64,000 bases of DNA. It comes from Komagataeibacter intermedius TF2. Lineage in GTDB: Bacteria > Pseudomonadota > Alphaproteobacteria > Acetobacterales > Acetobacteraceae. Positions 1 through 6,812 of the stretch are shown here, piece after piece (the stretch's first letter is position 1; the number at the start of each line of letters is the position of its first letter). Location: NCBI RefSeq assembly GCF_000964425.1, contig NZ_BANF01000072.1, positions 1 through 64,000 of the forward strand. The letters are read 5' to 3'. Made by a program: the position numbers and the translations under genes. The notes beneath the pieces are model-generated. The model had not been told where the DNA came from and did not search any database. It saw only the letters and a list, made by a program, of their open reading frames with translations.

Positions 1-415
1 CCAGCAGGTCCGCCCGCCGCATGGGGTCCATATGGCGGCAGGTACCGGGATAGACCAGCGTGCCATCCGGGGCATGATGGGGCGCGCTGGCGGCTTCGGC
101 AATGTCGCGCCGGGTGCAGAAACACGGATACAGCAGCCCACGCGCGCGCAGGCTGTCCAGAACGTGGCGATAGTCCGGCATATGCCGTGACTGTCGGCGC
201 ACCGGCTGCGGCCATGACAGGCCAAGCCAGGCAAGGTCGGTGTAAAGATCCGTAACGAATTCAGGACGGCAACGGACCGTATCGATGTCTTCCACCCGCA
301 GAAGGAAGGTTCCCCCCGACTCCGCAGCCCGCCGCCAGCCATGCAGGGCCGATGCGACATGTCCAAGATGCAGGTGCCCGGTGGGGCTGGGGGCGAAACG
401 GGTGGTGACTGCCAT
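1..415 (-). CDS. gluQ: Glutamyl-Q tRNA(Asp) synthetase GluQRS (partial)
   Basis: Only the N-terminal 138 residues lie in the window; the gene runs off the left edge. The translation from the ATG at 413-415 begins MAVTTRFAPSPTGHLHLGH, the class I synthetase HIGH-type signature of the GluRS family. Further on, a Cys-x-Cys pair (YPCFCTRR) and a third Cys (GTCRHM) look like the zinc-binding site of GluQRS. Members of this family lack the anticodon-binding domain and glutamylate queuosine in tRNA(Asp). The short distance between the HIGH motif and the zinc cysteines favours GluQRS over full GltX, but the missing C-terminus prevents proof. It is transcribed divergently from the HNH gene. Confidence 0.88.
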   Translation of the reverse strand, partial: MAVTTRFAPSPTGHLHLGHVASALHGWRRAAESGGTFLLRVEDIDTVRCRPEFVTDLYTDLAWLGLSWPQPVRRQSRHMPDYRHVLDSLRARGLLYPCFCTRRDIAEAASAPHHAPDGTLVYPGTCRHMDPMRRADLL

Positions 416-620
416 TATCGAACCATATCAGGAAGATACCGGAAAAAATCACGGCTTTCCTGTTTCCCTGTGTGCATCGTGCGCGGGCGGTAGCCCCACG
501 GGCATGGGTTGCCACGCCATGCGGGGTCTGCAATAGATTCTACAGTTACCTGACGACGACGCACACCCCAGGCGTTCGCTTCGCTACAGAGTTACGCCTG
601 AACACCGTGCGCCGGCATTC

Positions 621-629
621 GGAAAGGAA
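621..629 (+). promoter_or_regulatory. Ribosome binding site deciding a GTG start
   Basis: GGAAAGGAA lies 7 bases before a GTG at 637. It is the only good Shine-Dalgarno match near the 5' end of the HNH gene, so it decides the start in favour of GTG 637 over the in-frame ATG at 472. Confidence 0.6.
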
Positions 630-636
630 TGCGTCC

Positions 637-1197
637 GTGCCCTGTGACAGTCAATACCTGCCTGCCCTGGTCCTGAATGCTGATTTCAGGCCCCTTTCCT
701 ACTTCCCGCTTTCCCTGTGGTCATGGCAGGACGCCATCCGCGCCGTCTGGCTGGACCGCGTATCGGTGCTGAGCGAATACGACACCGTCGTGCGCTCCCC
801 CACCCACAGCCTGCGCCTGCCCAGCGTCATCGCGCTGAAGGACTACATCCCGTCCGCCCGCAAACCAGCCTTCACCCGCTTCAATGTCTTCCTGCGGGAC
901 AATTTTTCCTGCCAGTACTGCAATACCCGCTTCCCGACACAGGAACTGACTTTCGACCACGTCATTCCCCGCAGCCGGGGTGGCCGCACCAGCTGGGAAA
1001 ACGTGGTGACGGCATGTAGTCCATGCAACCTGATCAAGGGGTCGTACATGCCACACCAGATCCGCATGTACCCCGCCGGCACCCCCGCACAGCCCACCAG
1101 CCGCAGGCTACAGGAAAACGGGCGCGCCTTTCCCCCCAACTACCTGCATGAAAGCTGGCGCGACTATCTGTACTGGGATACCGAACTGGAAAACTGA
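637..1197 (+). CDS. HNH endonuclease family protein
   Basis: A 186-residue protein if translation begins at the GTG at 637, which has a well-placed ribosome binding site. The frame stays open to an ATG at 472, but that extension (arginine and alanine rich) does not look like protein. The centre carries the HNH fold: a CQYC zinc knuckle, FDHVIPRSRGG with the catalytic His, then ENVV and AC..CN with the second zinc cysteine pair. Small stand-alone HNH proteins of this type are widespread in alphaproteobacteria and often encoded next to housekeeping genes; their substrate is generally unknown. A role in DNA repair or processing is only an inference. No restriction methylase or phage genes are adjacent. 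Confidence 0.85.
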   Translation: MPCDSQYLPALVLNADFRPLSYFPLSLWSWQDAIRAVWLDRVSVLSEYDTVVRSPTHSLRLPSVIALKDYIPSARKPAFTRFNVFLRDNFSCQYCNTRFPTQELTFDHVIPRSRGGRTSWENVVTACSPCNLIKGSYMPHQIRMYPAGTPAQPTSRRLQENGRAFPPNYLHESWRDYLYWDTELEN

Positions 1198-1224
1198 ACG
1201 GATCGGGGCACGGACCCCGACACG

Positions 1225-1539
1225 TTATTTTGTATAGCTGTATCCATATTCATCCGCCATCTTCTGCAGGTCGGGCGCGCCACGCAGCTTGAGTGGCAGC
1301 GGCTGGGGATGCTTGTGATTCTTGCTGAAAACGAAGTTGTGGTCGCTCATGCGCTGGCAGGTATTCGCCGCGATGGGAAAGCTGAGCTGCATGGCGGTGC
1401 CCATCTGCTCACGCAGGCACTTCACGTCACTTTCGAAAGGCTTGCGGCCGATTTCAGCGGTACACCCGCACATCATGACCACGCCGCATGCCAGCAGCCC
1501 GAGGCGGGCGGACATTTTTTCCACGATTTTCAGATTCAT
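1225..1539 (-). CDS. Small putative lipoprotein, unknown function
   Basis: A 104-residue protein from the ATG at 1537-1539. Residues 1-25 form a signal sequence (positive MNLKIVEKMSARLG, then a hydrophobic stretch) ending at VVMMCGC, a plausible though imperfect lipobox, so lipidation on the second Cys is likely. The mature part has two further cysteines (VKCLREQ and NTCQRM) that could form a disulfide in the periplasm, and ends in EYGYSYTK. I do not recognise a family. It is convergent with the HNH gene. The frame extends upstream to 1725, but the extra residues lack protein character and would bury the signal peptide. Confidence 0.6.
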   Translation of the reverse strand: MNLKIVEKMSARLGLLACGVVMMCGCTAEIGRKPFESDVKCLREQMGTAMQLSFPIAANTCQRMSDHNFVFSKNHKHPQPLPLKLRGAPDLQKMADEYGYSYTK

Positions 1540-1925
1540 TTCGACCCCGTCGCTTAAGCGGTGCCGACACTGCCACGAAAGCGCAGGCTGCGATAGGGGA
1601 CATGAAGACCGCCCCGCCCCTGTCCCGTCCGTAATGCATAGGTCCCCTTCCGACAGAGCCGGACATGAAGAAAAAACATACCTGACCATGGAATATGACA
1701 AAGGACACGCAGGCATTAGCTGCATGCATAGGTGATATTACCGTGAATTGGATGACAGATCACACTTATATTGCCACCCTCTGTCATTATTCTTATTTTT
1801 TCTAAATCATGTCTGATATATAAAAAATACAAATACAGCATTGGTCCGGCTGTAAATTTGTGACCGGATTGCGTATGCACTGGCGTGCTGTGACACCGTC
1901 CCCATCGATGCCCTGAGGTAAAAGA
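1540..1925. other. Intergenic region upstream of hpnR
   Basis: 386 bases without a convincing gene. The part from about 1735 to 1860 is distinctly AT-rich against its surroundings and should hold promoters for the lipoprotein (leftward) and hpnR (rightward). I could not fix a -35/-10 pair. The hpnR ribosome binding site is GAGGT at 1915-1919, six bases before its ATG. No tRNA or clear terminator is visible. Confidence 0.5.
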
Positions 1926-3470
1926 ATGAGATTACTGGCCGTCCATCCAAGCTCACTCATGTACACGAAGGTCTTCCTGCGTCTTGAACCGCTGGGACTG
2001 GAACTGGTTGCCGGTGCCGCGCGCAACAAGGGACATGAGGTGGAAATCATCGACCTCCAGGTCGAGAAGCATCCCGATTACTGGGAACGCATCGAGCGAT
2101 TCCGTCCGCACGCCATCTGCTTTTCCGGCAACTACCTGGCCAATGTCCCCGAAATCATTGACCTGTGCAAGGAAACGCGCCGGCGCCTGCCCAACGTGTT
2201 CCTGTTCATCGGGGGACATTCGATCTCGTTCATCGCGCGTGACGTGCTTGCGCTGTCCGACGGGGCCATCAACTGCGTGCTGAAGGGTGAAGGCGACGCC
2301 ACCGTCGGCCTGCTGCTTGAAGCATGGGAACAGGGCAAGGACCTGCTGACCGTGCCCGGCGTCGTCACCATGGAAGGGGACGGCCCGCCGCCGATCTTCA
2401 TCGAATCCCTTGATGAGGTCCGCCCCGCGCGTGACCTGCTGCGCCACCGCCGCAAGTACTTCATCGGCACGCTGGATCCCGCCGCGTCGATCGAATTCGC
2501 CCGTGGCTGTCCGTGGGACTGCACGTTCTGCAGCGCATGGACCTTCTACGGCCGGTCCTACCGCACCGCCAGCGCCAAGGTGATTGGCGAGGAACTGCAG
2601 GAAATCAAGGAACCCGGCATCTTCATCGTCGATGACGTGGCCTTCGTCCATGCCGAGCACGGCATGGCCATCGCCGATGAGATCAAGCGCCGCAACATCC
2701 ACAAGGAATATTACCTCGAGACCCGCGCCGATGTGCTCATGCGCAACAAGGAAGTGTTCGCGGTCTGGAAGGAAATCGGCCTGAGCTACATCTTCATCGG
2801 GCTGGAAGCGGTCGATGCGGAAGGGCTGAAGCGGTTCCGCAAGCGCGTGTCGATGGACCGCAATTTCGAGGCGCTGGAATACGCCCGTTCGCTGGACCTG
2901 ATTGTTGCGATCAACCTGATTGCCGATCCGTCATGGGACCGCGAACGTTTCGAGGTGATCCGCCAGTGGTGCCTGGAAATCCCGGATATCGTGAACATTT
3001 CGGTCACCACCCCCTATCCCGGTACGGAAATCTGGGAAAGCGAGTCCCGCAAGCTGACCACGCGCGACTACCGCCTGTTTGACATCCAGCACGCGGTCAT
3101 GCCCACCACGCTGCCGCTGCGTGAGTTCTATGAAGAACTGGTCAAGACCCAGCAGATCCTGAACAACAAGCATCTGGGCTGGAGCGCAATCAAGGACACG
3201 CTGGGCATTGCCCTGCGCCTTGCGCTGCGTGGGCAGACCAACTTCCTGACCATGATCTGGAAGTTCAACTCCGTCTTCAATCCCGAACTGCAGATGGCCG
3301 ACCATGCGCAGAAGCCGGAATATGAAATGCCGCTGAAGCCGGAAGGCTCCGACCAGAAGGTCGATCGCAAGACGCTGTATGTCCACGGTCCCGCCGGCCG
3401 CAAGTCGCGCAAGCTGGATGATGCGACAGAAAAGTTCGTGGATGAAACCCGCATGAGCACGGTGGACTGA
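1926..3470 (+). CDS. hpnR: Hopanoid C-3 methylase HpnR (B12-binding radical SAM)
   Basis: A 514-residue class B radical SAM methylase. Residues 1-150 form a cobalamin-binding-like domain. The [4Fe-4S] motif CxxxCxxC is at C195, C199 and C202 (RGCPWDCTFC), followed by a radical SAM barrel and an HpnR-type C-terminal region. HpnR methylates C-3 of the hopanoid A ring using S-adenosylmethionine; 3-methylhopanoids are typical of acetic acid bacteria and some methanotrophs. The sequence after the cluster (SAWTFYGRSYR) and the overall length fit HpnR better than HpnP (C-2 methylase) or HpnJ. A GAGGT ribosome binding site precedes the ATG. The gene stands alone between an AT-rich upstream region and a strong terminator, away from any hopanoid operon in this window. 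Confidence 0.87.
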   Translation: MRLLAVHPSSLMYTKVFLRLEPLGLELVAGAARNKGHEVEIIDLQVEKHPDYWERIERFRPHAICFSGNYLANVPEIIDLCKETRRRLPNVFLFIGGHSISFIARDVLALSDGAINCVLKGEGDATVGLLLEAWEQGKDLLTVPGVVTMEGDGPPPIFIESLDEVRPARDLLRHRRKYFIGTLDPAASIEFARGCPWDCTFCSAWTFYGRSYRTASAKVIGEELQEIKEPGIFIVDDVAFVHAEHGMAIADEIKRRNIHKEYYLETRADVLMRNKEVFAVWKEIGLSYIFIGLEAVDAEGLKRFRKRVSMDRNFEALEYARSLDLIVAINLIADPSWDRERFEVIRQWCLEIPDIVNISVTTPYPGTEIWESESRKLTTRDYRLFDIQHAVMPTTLPLREFYEELVKTQQILNNKHLGWSAIKDTLGIALRLALRGQTNFLTMIWKFNSVFNPELQMADHAQKPEYEMPLKPEGSDQKVDRKTLYVHGPAGRKSRKLDDATEKFVDETRMSTVD

Positions 3471-3505
3471 TCCCCGCCCTACCAGCGGTTACTGACTGAC
3501 ATCAC

Positions 3506-3536
3506 AAAAGGCCGGTTGCGCATGCACCGGCCTTTT
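3506..3536 (+). terminator. Rho-independent terminator of hpnR
   Basis: Perfect inverted repeat AAAAGGCCGGT / ACCGGCCTTTT with a 9-base loop, 35 bases after the hpnR stop. The T-run lies in the right arm. Confidence 0.85.
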
Positions 3537-3540
3537 CTGT

Positions 3541-3958
3541 CGTGCGTCATCCGGCCTGTCATCACGATACCGCATGCGCACCGGCCTGAAAGGCACGGAT
3601 TCCTCCGTAGCTGGTGAAGACGCTTCTCCCTGCCGTCCCGTGGCAATCCGGTTTCACACCGTGCAGGACGGGCATTCCTGCCTTCCTTCCATACGCACGT
3701 ATCCAGTGGGGAAGATGGGGCACAAGGCCGCGATTATCCTGCAGGTCGATATTTTTCAGGCGACCGTCCATGCGTCAATTTTATTACATTCGATAATATC
3801 GAACCATGCCCGACCAGGGGGGAGATCGTGCCAGCCGCACCGCCCTCATGAAAAAGGAGACAATGGCGCATGGGGATCTAATCTGGTGTAATCGGGTCGG
3901 TTCTCAACCACAGGCACCCATACACAGGCTGCCAGCAGGTGATAAAGGCGATCGGATC
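3541..3958. other. Intergenic region, no supported gene
   Basis: 418 bases between the hpnR terminator and the HMA gene. Short open frames exist on both strands, but none has a ribosome binding site, recognisable domain or natural composition. The left two thirds is GC-rich. The right part (3765-3805) is AT-rich and contains the palindrome at 3789-3803, so it is the likely promoter region of the HMA gene. No RNA gene was recognised. Confidence 0.5.
3789..3803. promoter_or_regulatory. 15-bp palindrome, possible operator
   Basis: TTCGATA-A-TATCGAA is a perfect palindrome with 7-base arms in an AT-rich patch 155 bases upstream of the HMA gene. It has the size and symmetry of a dimeric repressor site. 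Which regulator would bind is unknown. Confidence 0.4.
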
Positions 3959-4168
3959 ATGGAAAAAATAACACTGAACATAAGCGGCATGACCTGTGAC
4001 GGATGTGCATCCAAGGTCGTGCATGCACTCGAAGGCGTAGATGGCGTCGCGATGGTTGAAGTCTCGCTGGAACAGGGCAAGGCCTTCGTCACGTATGACA
4101 GCCGCACCACCAACCCCGATGACCTGTTCGCCGCGGTTGACGATGCAGGCTTTGACGCAGGTTACTGA
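3959..4168 (+). CDS. Heavy-metal-associated domain protein (copper chaperone-like)
   Basis: A 69-residue protein that is a single HMA domain with a ferredoxin-like fold. The metal site GMTCDGC is at residues 10-16, with both cysteines present. Stand-alone domains of this size deliver Cu(I) to P-type ATPases or copper regulators (CopZ/Atx1 type); GMTCxxC also occurs in mercury-binding MerP, but there is no signal peptide here, so a cytoplasmic chaperone is more likely. The start ATG at 3959 follows an AAAGG element; the open frame upstream looks non-coding. No copper ATPase is adjacent, so the partner must be encoded elsewhere. A terminator follows directly. Confidence 0.82.
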   Translation: MEKITLNISGMTCDGCASKVVHALEGVDGVAMVEVSLEQGKAFVTYDSRTTNPDDLFAAVDDAGFDAGY

Positions 4169-4197
4169 CCTGCATGGGCAGGCATGACCGCCTGCCC

Positions 4198-4232
4198 CGG
4201 TCCTTCCCCGTTACCTGGGGAAGGCCGTTTTT
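4198..4232 (+). terminator. Rho-independent terminator of the HMA gene
   Basis: Stem CGG(T)CCTTCCCC / GGGGAAGGCCG with a 7-base loop followed by TTTTT, about 30 bases after the stop codon. The T-run is also the first part of the repeat that follows. Confidence 0.8.
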
Positions 4233-4285
4233 GGTAAAATGTTCCGAAACACCGCCTTTTTGAAAAAAGGCGGTCCCGGAAACCT
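4228..4285. repeat. Palindromic repeat element (copy 1)
   Basis: Contains TTTTTGGTAAAA followed by the perfect inverted repeat ACCGCCTTTTT-GA-AAAAAGGCGGT (4251-4274). Pieces of the same element recur at 22849-22887 and 61661-61685: the 12-mer here is the reverse complement of TTTTACCAAAAA at 61661. It is probably a dispersed REP-like repeat of this genome. Confidence 0.55.
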
Positions 4286-4294
4286 GTCTGCCTG

Positions 4295-4738
4295 TCAGCC
4301 GCCCATGCCGGCGGCGGCCTTGCGTATGGCCTGCGCCATGGCTTCCACCCCGTTGCCCCGGTTGGTGGACAGTGCCTGCACCAGTCCAAGATCACGCAGG
4401 AATTTGGGGTCCGTATTCAGGATCTCGTCCCGGCTGCGCCCCGAATAGACCCGCAGCAGCAGCGCAACCAGCCCCGATACAATGGCCGCATCCGACGCAC
4501 CAGCCAGATACAGCAGCCCGTCACGCGGCTGTACTTCCATCCAGACCTGGCTCTGGCATCCCGGCACACGGTGGGCATCGTCCTGCCATTCGGGGGGGAA
4601 TGGCGGCAGCTTGCGCCCCAGCTCGATGATGTACTGGTAGCGCTGCATCCAGTCATCGAACAGGGCCAGTTCCTCACCAATCTCCGCAATGGCATCAGCG
4701 GCAGTATCGTCCTCGGGCTTTACGAAAGGATCGGTCAT
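4295..4738 (-). CDS. sufE: SufE family cysteine desulfurase activator
   Basis: A 147-residue SufE-fold protein. SufE accepts persulfide sulfur from the cysteine desulfurase SufS and passes it to the SufBCD iron-sulfur scaffold in the cytosol. The acceptor cysteine is in the signature VPGCQSQVWM near the middle, and the length matches the family (about 140). The gene opens with tandem ATG codons (4739-4741 and 4736-4738); AGGA is better spaced from the second, so that was used. No other suf gene is nearby, so this is a detached or accessory SufE; CsdE, the paralogue acting with CsdA, cannot be excluded. A terminator-like hairpin lies between it and hslU, which is on the same strand upstream. 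Confidence 0.88.
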   Translation of the reverse strand: MTDPFVKPEDDTAADAIAEIGEELALFDDWMQRYQYIIELGRKLPPFPPEWQDDAHRVPGCQSQVWMEVQPRDGLLYLAGASDAAIVSGLVALLLRVYSGRSRDEILNTDPKFLRDLGLVQALSTNRGNGVEAMAQAIRKAAAGMGG

Positions 4739-4791
4739 CATCTTTCCTGTTACGCGGGGGCCATGGCGGCCCGGAAAACGGAGCTGAACGC

Positions 4792-4817
4792 AAAAGGCCG
4801 CACCCTGCGGCGCGGCC
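4792..4817 (-). terminator. Terminator after hslU
   Basis: On the minus strand GGCCGC-N10-GCGGCC is followed by TTTT, 22 bases after the hslU stop. It separates hslVU from sufE. Confidence 0.65.
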
Positions 4818-4839
4818 CCTGCAGCGGGCAGGTACTGCC

Positions 4840-6153
4840 CTACAGGATAAAGCGGCTCAGATCACCCTTGCGGGCCAGGGGAGCCACACGGTTCTGGACA
4901 TCCTCAGCCGTGATCACCACGTCTTCCCCGCTCCGGTCGGCGGCGGTGAAGGATACATCCTCCAGCAGGCGTTCCAGAACGGTGGCCAGACGCCGCGCGC
5001 CAATATTCTCCACCCGCTCATTAATGTCGGCCGCCAGTTCCGCCAGCGCATCAATCGCGCCATCGGTAAAGGACAGCGTCACCTTTTCCGTGCCCAGCAG
5101 GGCGACGTACTGCTGCAGCAGCGAATGTTCCGGCTCGGTCAGTATCCGGCGCAGGTCATCACGCGTCAGCGACGCCAGTTCCACGCGGATGGGCAGGCGT
5201 CCCTGCAGTTCAGGCAGCAGGTCGGACGGCTTGGCGATATGGAACGCGCCCGATGCGATGAACAGGATATGGTCCGTGCGCACGGGGCCGTATTTGGTGG
5301 AAACGGTCGTCCCTTCGATCAGGGGCAACAGGTCGCGCTGCACCCCTTCGCGCGAGACATCGCCCCCACGCGATCCCCCTTCGGACGCACGTGCGCAGAC
5401 CTTGTCGATTTCATCAAGGAAGACGATGCCGTGGTCCTGCGCGTGGGCCACGGCTTCACGCGTCAGGGTTTCGGTATCCAGCATCTTGTCTGCTTCCTGC
5501 CGGATCAGGGCGGCACGGGCCGCAGCCACCGTCATGCGCTTCTGCTGCGGCATGCGGTTCATGAAGCCCTTCATCATGTCGGAAAAGTTGATGACGGCGC
5601 CGGGTGTCATGTTCGGCATGTCGGATGGTGATGGATTGCCCCCTTCGGCAATCGAGATCTCGACTTCCTTGTTTTCCAGTTCACCCGCGCGCAGCATCCG
5701 GCGGAACTTGTTGCGGGTTTCCGACGATGCGCCCTCGCCCACCAGTGCATTGAGCAGGATGTCCTCAGCGGCCTGTTCGGCGTTCTTTTCCACGTCCTTG
5801 CGCCGCAGGTCGCGCAGCATGTTGATCGATGCCTCGACCAGGTCACGCACGATACTTTCCACGTCGCGGCCGACATAACCGACCTCGGTGAACTTGGTCG
5901 CCTCGACCTTCAGGAACGGCGCCTGCGCCAGCTTGGCCAGACGGCGCGCGATCTCGGTCTTGCCGCAGCCGGTCGGCCCGATCATCAGGATGTTCTTGGG
6001 CACGACCTCGTCGCGCATCGCATCGGTCAGCTGCGCGCGCCGCCAGCGGTTGCGCAGCGCAATGGCCACGGCACGCTTCGCATCGGCCTGACCGATGATG
6101 TAGCGATCGAGTTCGGCCACGATCTCCCGCGGGGAATGATTGGGGATTTCCAT
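4840..6153 (-). CDS. hslU: HslU, ATPase subunit of the HslUV protease
   Basis: A 437-residue AAA+ unfoldase that forms a hexamer and feeds proteins into the HslV dodecamer in the cytoplasm. Visible motifs are Walker [17 protein letters not shown] near residue 57, the pore loop and start of the I-domain ([14 protein letters not shown]), Walker B with IVFLDEIDK, and the C-terminal tail ending DLSRFIL, which in this family docks into HslV. The usual length is about 440. Its ATG overlaps the hslV stop by one base (TAATG), so the two are translationally coupled in an hslV-hslU operon. Confidence 0.97.
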   Translation of the reverse strand: MEIPNHSPREIVAELDRYIIGQADAKRAVAIALRNRWRRAQLTDAMRDEVVPKNILMIGPTGCGKTEIARRLAKLAQAPFLKVEATKFTEVGYVGRDVESIVRDLVEASINMLRDLRRKDVEKNAEQAAEDILLNALVGEGASSETRNKFRRMLRAGELENKEVEISIAEGGNPSPSDMPNMTPGAVINFSDMMKGFMNRMPQQKRMTVAAARAALIRQEADKMLDTETLTREAVAHAQDHGIVFLDEIDKVCARASEGGSRGGDVSREGVQRDLLPLIEGTTVSTKYGPVRTDHILFIASGAFHIAKPSDLLPELQGRLPIRVELASLTRDDLRRILTEPEHSLLQQYVALLGTEKVTLSFTDGAIDALAELAADINERVENIGARRLATVLERLLEDVSFTAADRSGEDVVITAEDVQNRVAPLARKGDLSRFIL

Positions 6154-6746
6154 TACGCCGCTCCGTCCTGCGTATCCGCGCCCAGTGTTTCCACAATGAC
6201 GGAATGATTGGTGTAAACACAGATGTCACCGGCGATCTTCATCGACCGCCGCGCGATATCCACCGCTGACAGCCCCTCGATCCCCAGCAGCGCGCGGGCG
6301 GCCGACAGCGCGTAATTCCCGCCCGATCCGATGGCGATGATGCCGTCCTCGGGCTCCAGCACGTCGCCATTGCCCGTCAGGGTGAAGGACCGTTCCGCGT
6401 CCGCCACGGCCATCATCGCCTCAAGCCTGCGCAGGTAGCGGTCCGTGCGCCAGTCCTTCGCCAGTTCCACGCAGGCGCGTTCCAGCTGGTTGGGATAACG
6501 TTCCAGCTTGTTTTCCAGCCGCTCCAGCAGGGTGAAGGCATCCGCCGTGGCCCCGGCGAAACCGGCCAGTATCTGTCCGGTCGGGCCGATGCGGCGCACC
6601 TTGCGGGCATTTCCCTTGATCACGGTGGCGCCCAGCGTCACCTGCCCATCGCCCGCCATGGCCACCTGGCCGTCGCGGCGGACACATAAAATGGTCGTTC
6701 CATGCCACCCGACAGGGTCATGGGGAGATGAATGATATTCTTGCAT
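6153..6746 (-). CDS. hslV: HslV, peptidase subunit of the HslUV protease
   Basis: A 197-residue N-terminal nucleophile peptidase of the proteasome beta type. The catalytic Thr follows a short propeptide at [12 protein letters not shown] (residues 15-17), then comes the conserved [23 protein letters not shown] later in the chain is also typical. HslV is about 15 residues longer at the N-terminus than E. coli HslV, as in many alphaproteobacteria. No strong ribosome binding site precedes the ATG at 6746, but the family N-terminus requires a start at or near it. The first gene of hslVU; the hybrid kinase gene lies upstream on the same strand, separated by a weak hairpin. Confidence 0.96.
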   Translation of the reverse strand: MQEYHSSPHDPVGWHGTTILCVRRDGQVAMAGDGQVTLGATVIKGNARKVRRIGPTGQILAGFAGATADAFTLLERLENKLERYPNQLERACVELAKDWRTDRYLRRLEAMMAVADAERSFTLTGNGDVLEPEDGIIAIGSGGNYALSAARALLGIEGLSAVDIARRSMKIAGDICVYTNHSVIVETLGADTQDGAA

Positions 6747-6781
6747 ATCAATAGAAATAAAACGTTCTCACGCCAGCACAA

Positions 6782-6806
6782 GGGGCAAGGCCACACGCCC
6801 TGCCCC
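6782..6806 (-). terminator. Weak terminator-like hairpin ending the chemosensory operon
   Basis: On the minus strand GGGGCAGGG-N7-CCTTGCCCC (one imperfect pair) is followed by only TT, seven bases after the stop of the last kinase gene. Readthrough into hslVU is possible. Confidence 0.4.
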
Positions 6807-6812
6807 GCGCGG

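Noticed and set aside
472-636. N-terminal extension of the HNH protein from ATG 472
   Set aside because: It lacks a ribosome binding site, looks non-coding and is beaten by GTG 637 with GGAAAGGAA.
3562-3771. Small minus-strand open frame after hpnR
   Set aside because: No ribosome binding site, no domain, unnatural composition.
4202-4224. CCTTCCCC-N7-GGGGAAGG as a CueR/MerR-type copper operator
   Set aside because: The spacing between CCTTCC and GGAAGG is 11, not 7, it lies downstream of the HMA gene, and the stem continues and is followed by a T-run, so it is a terminator.
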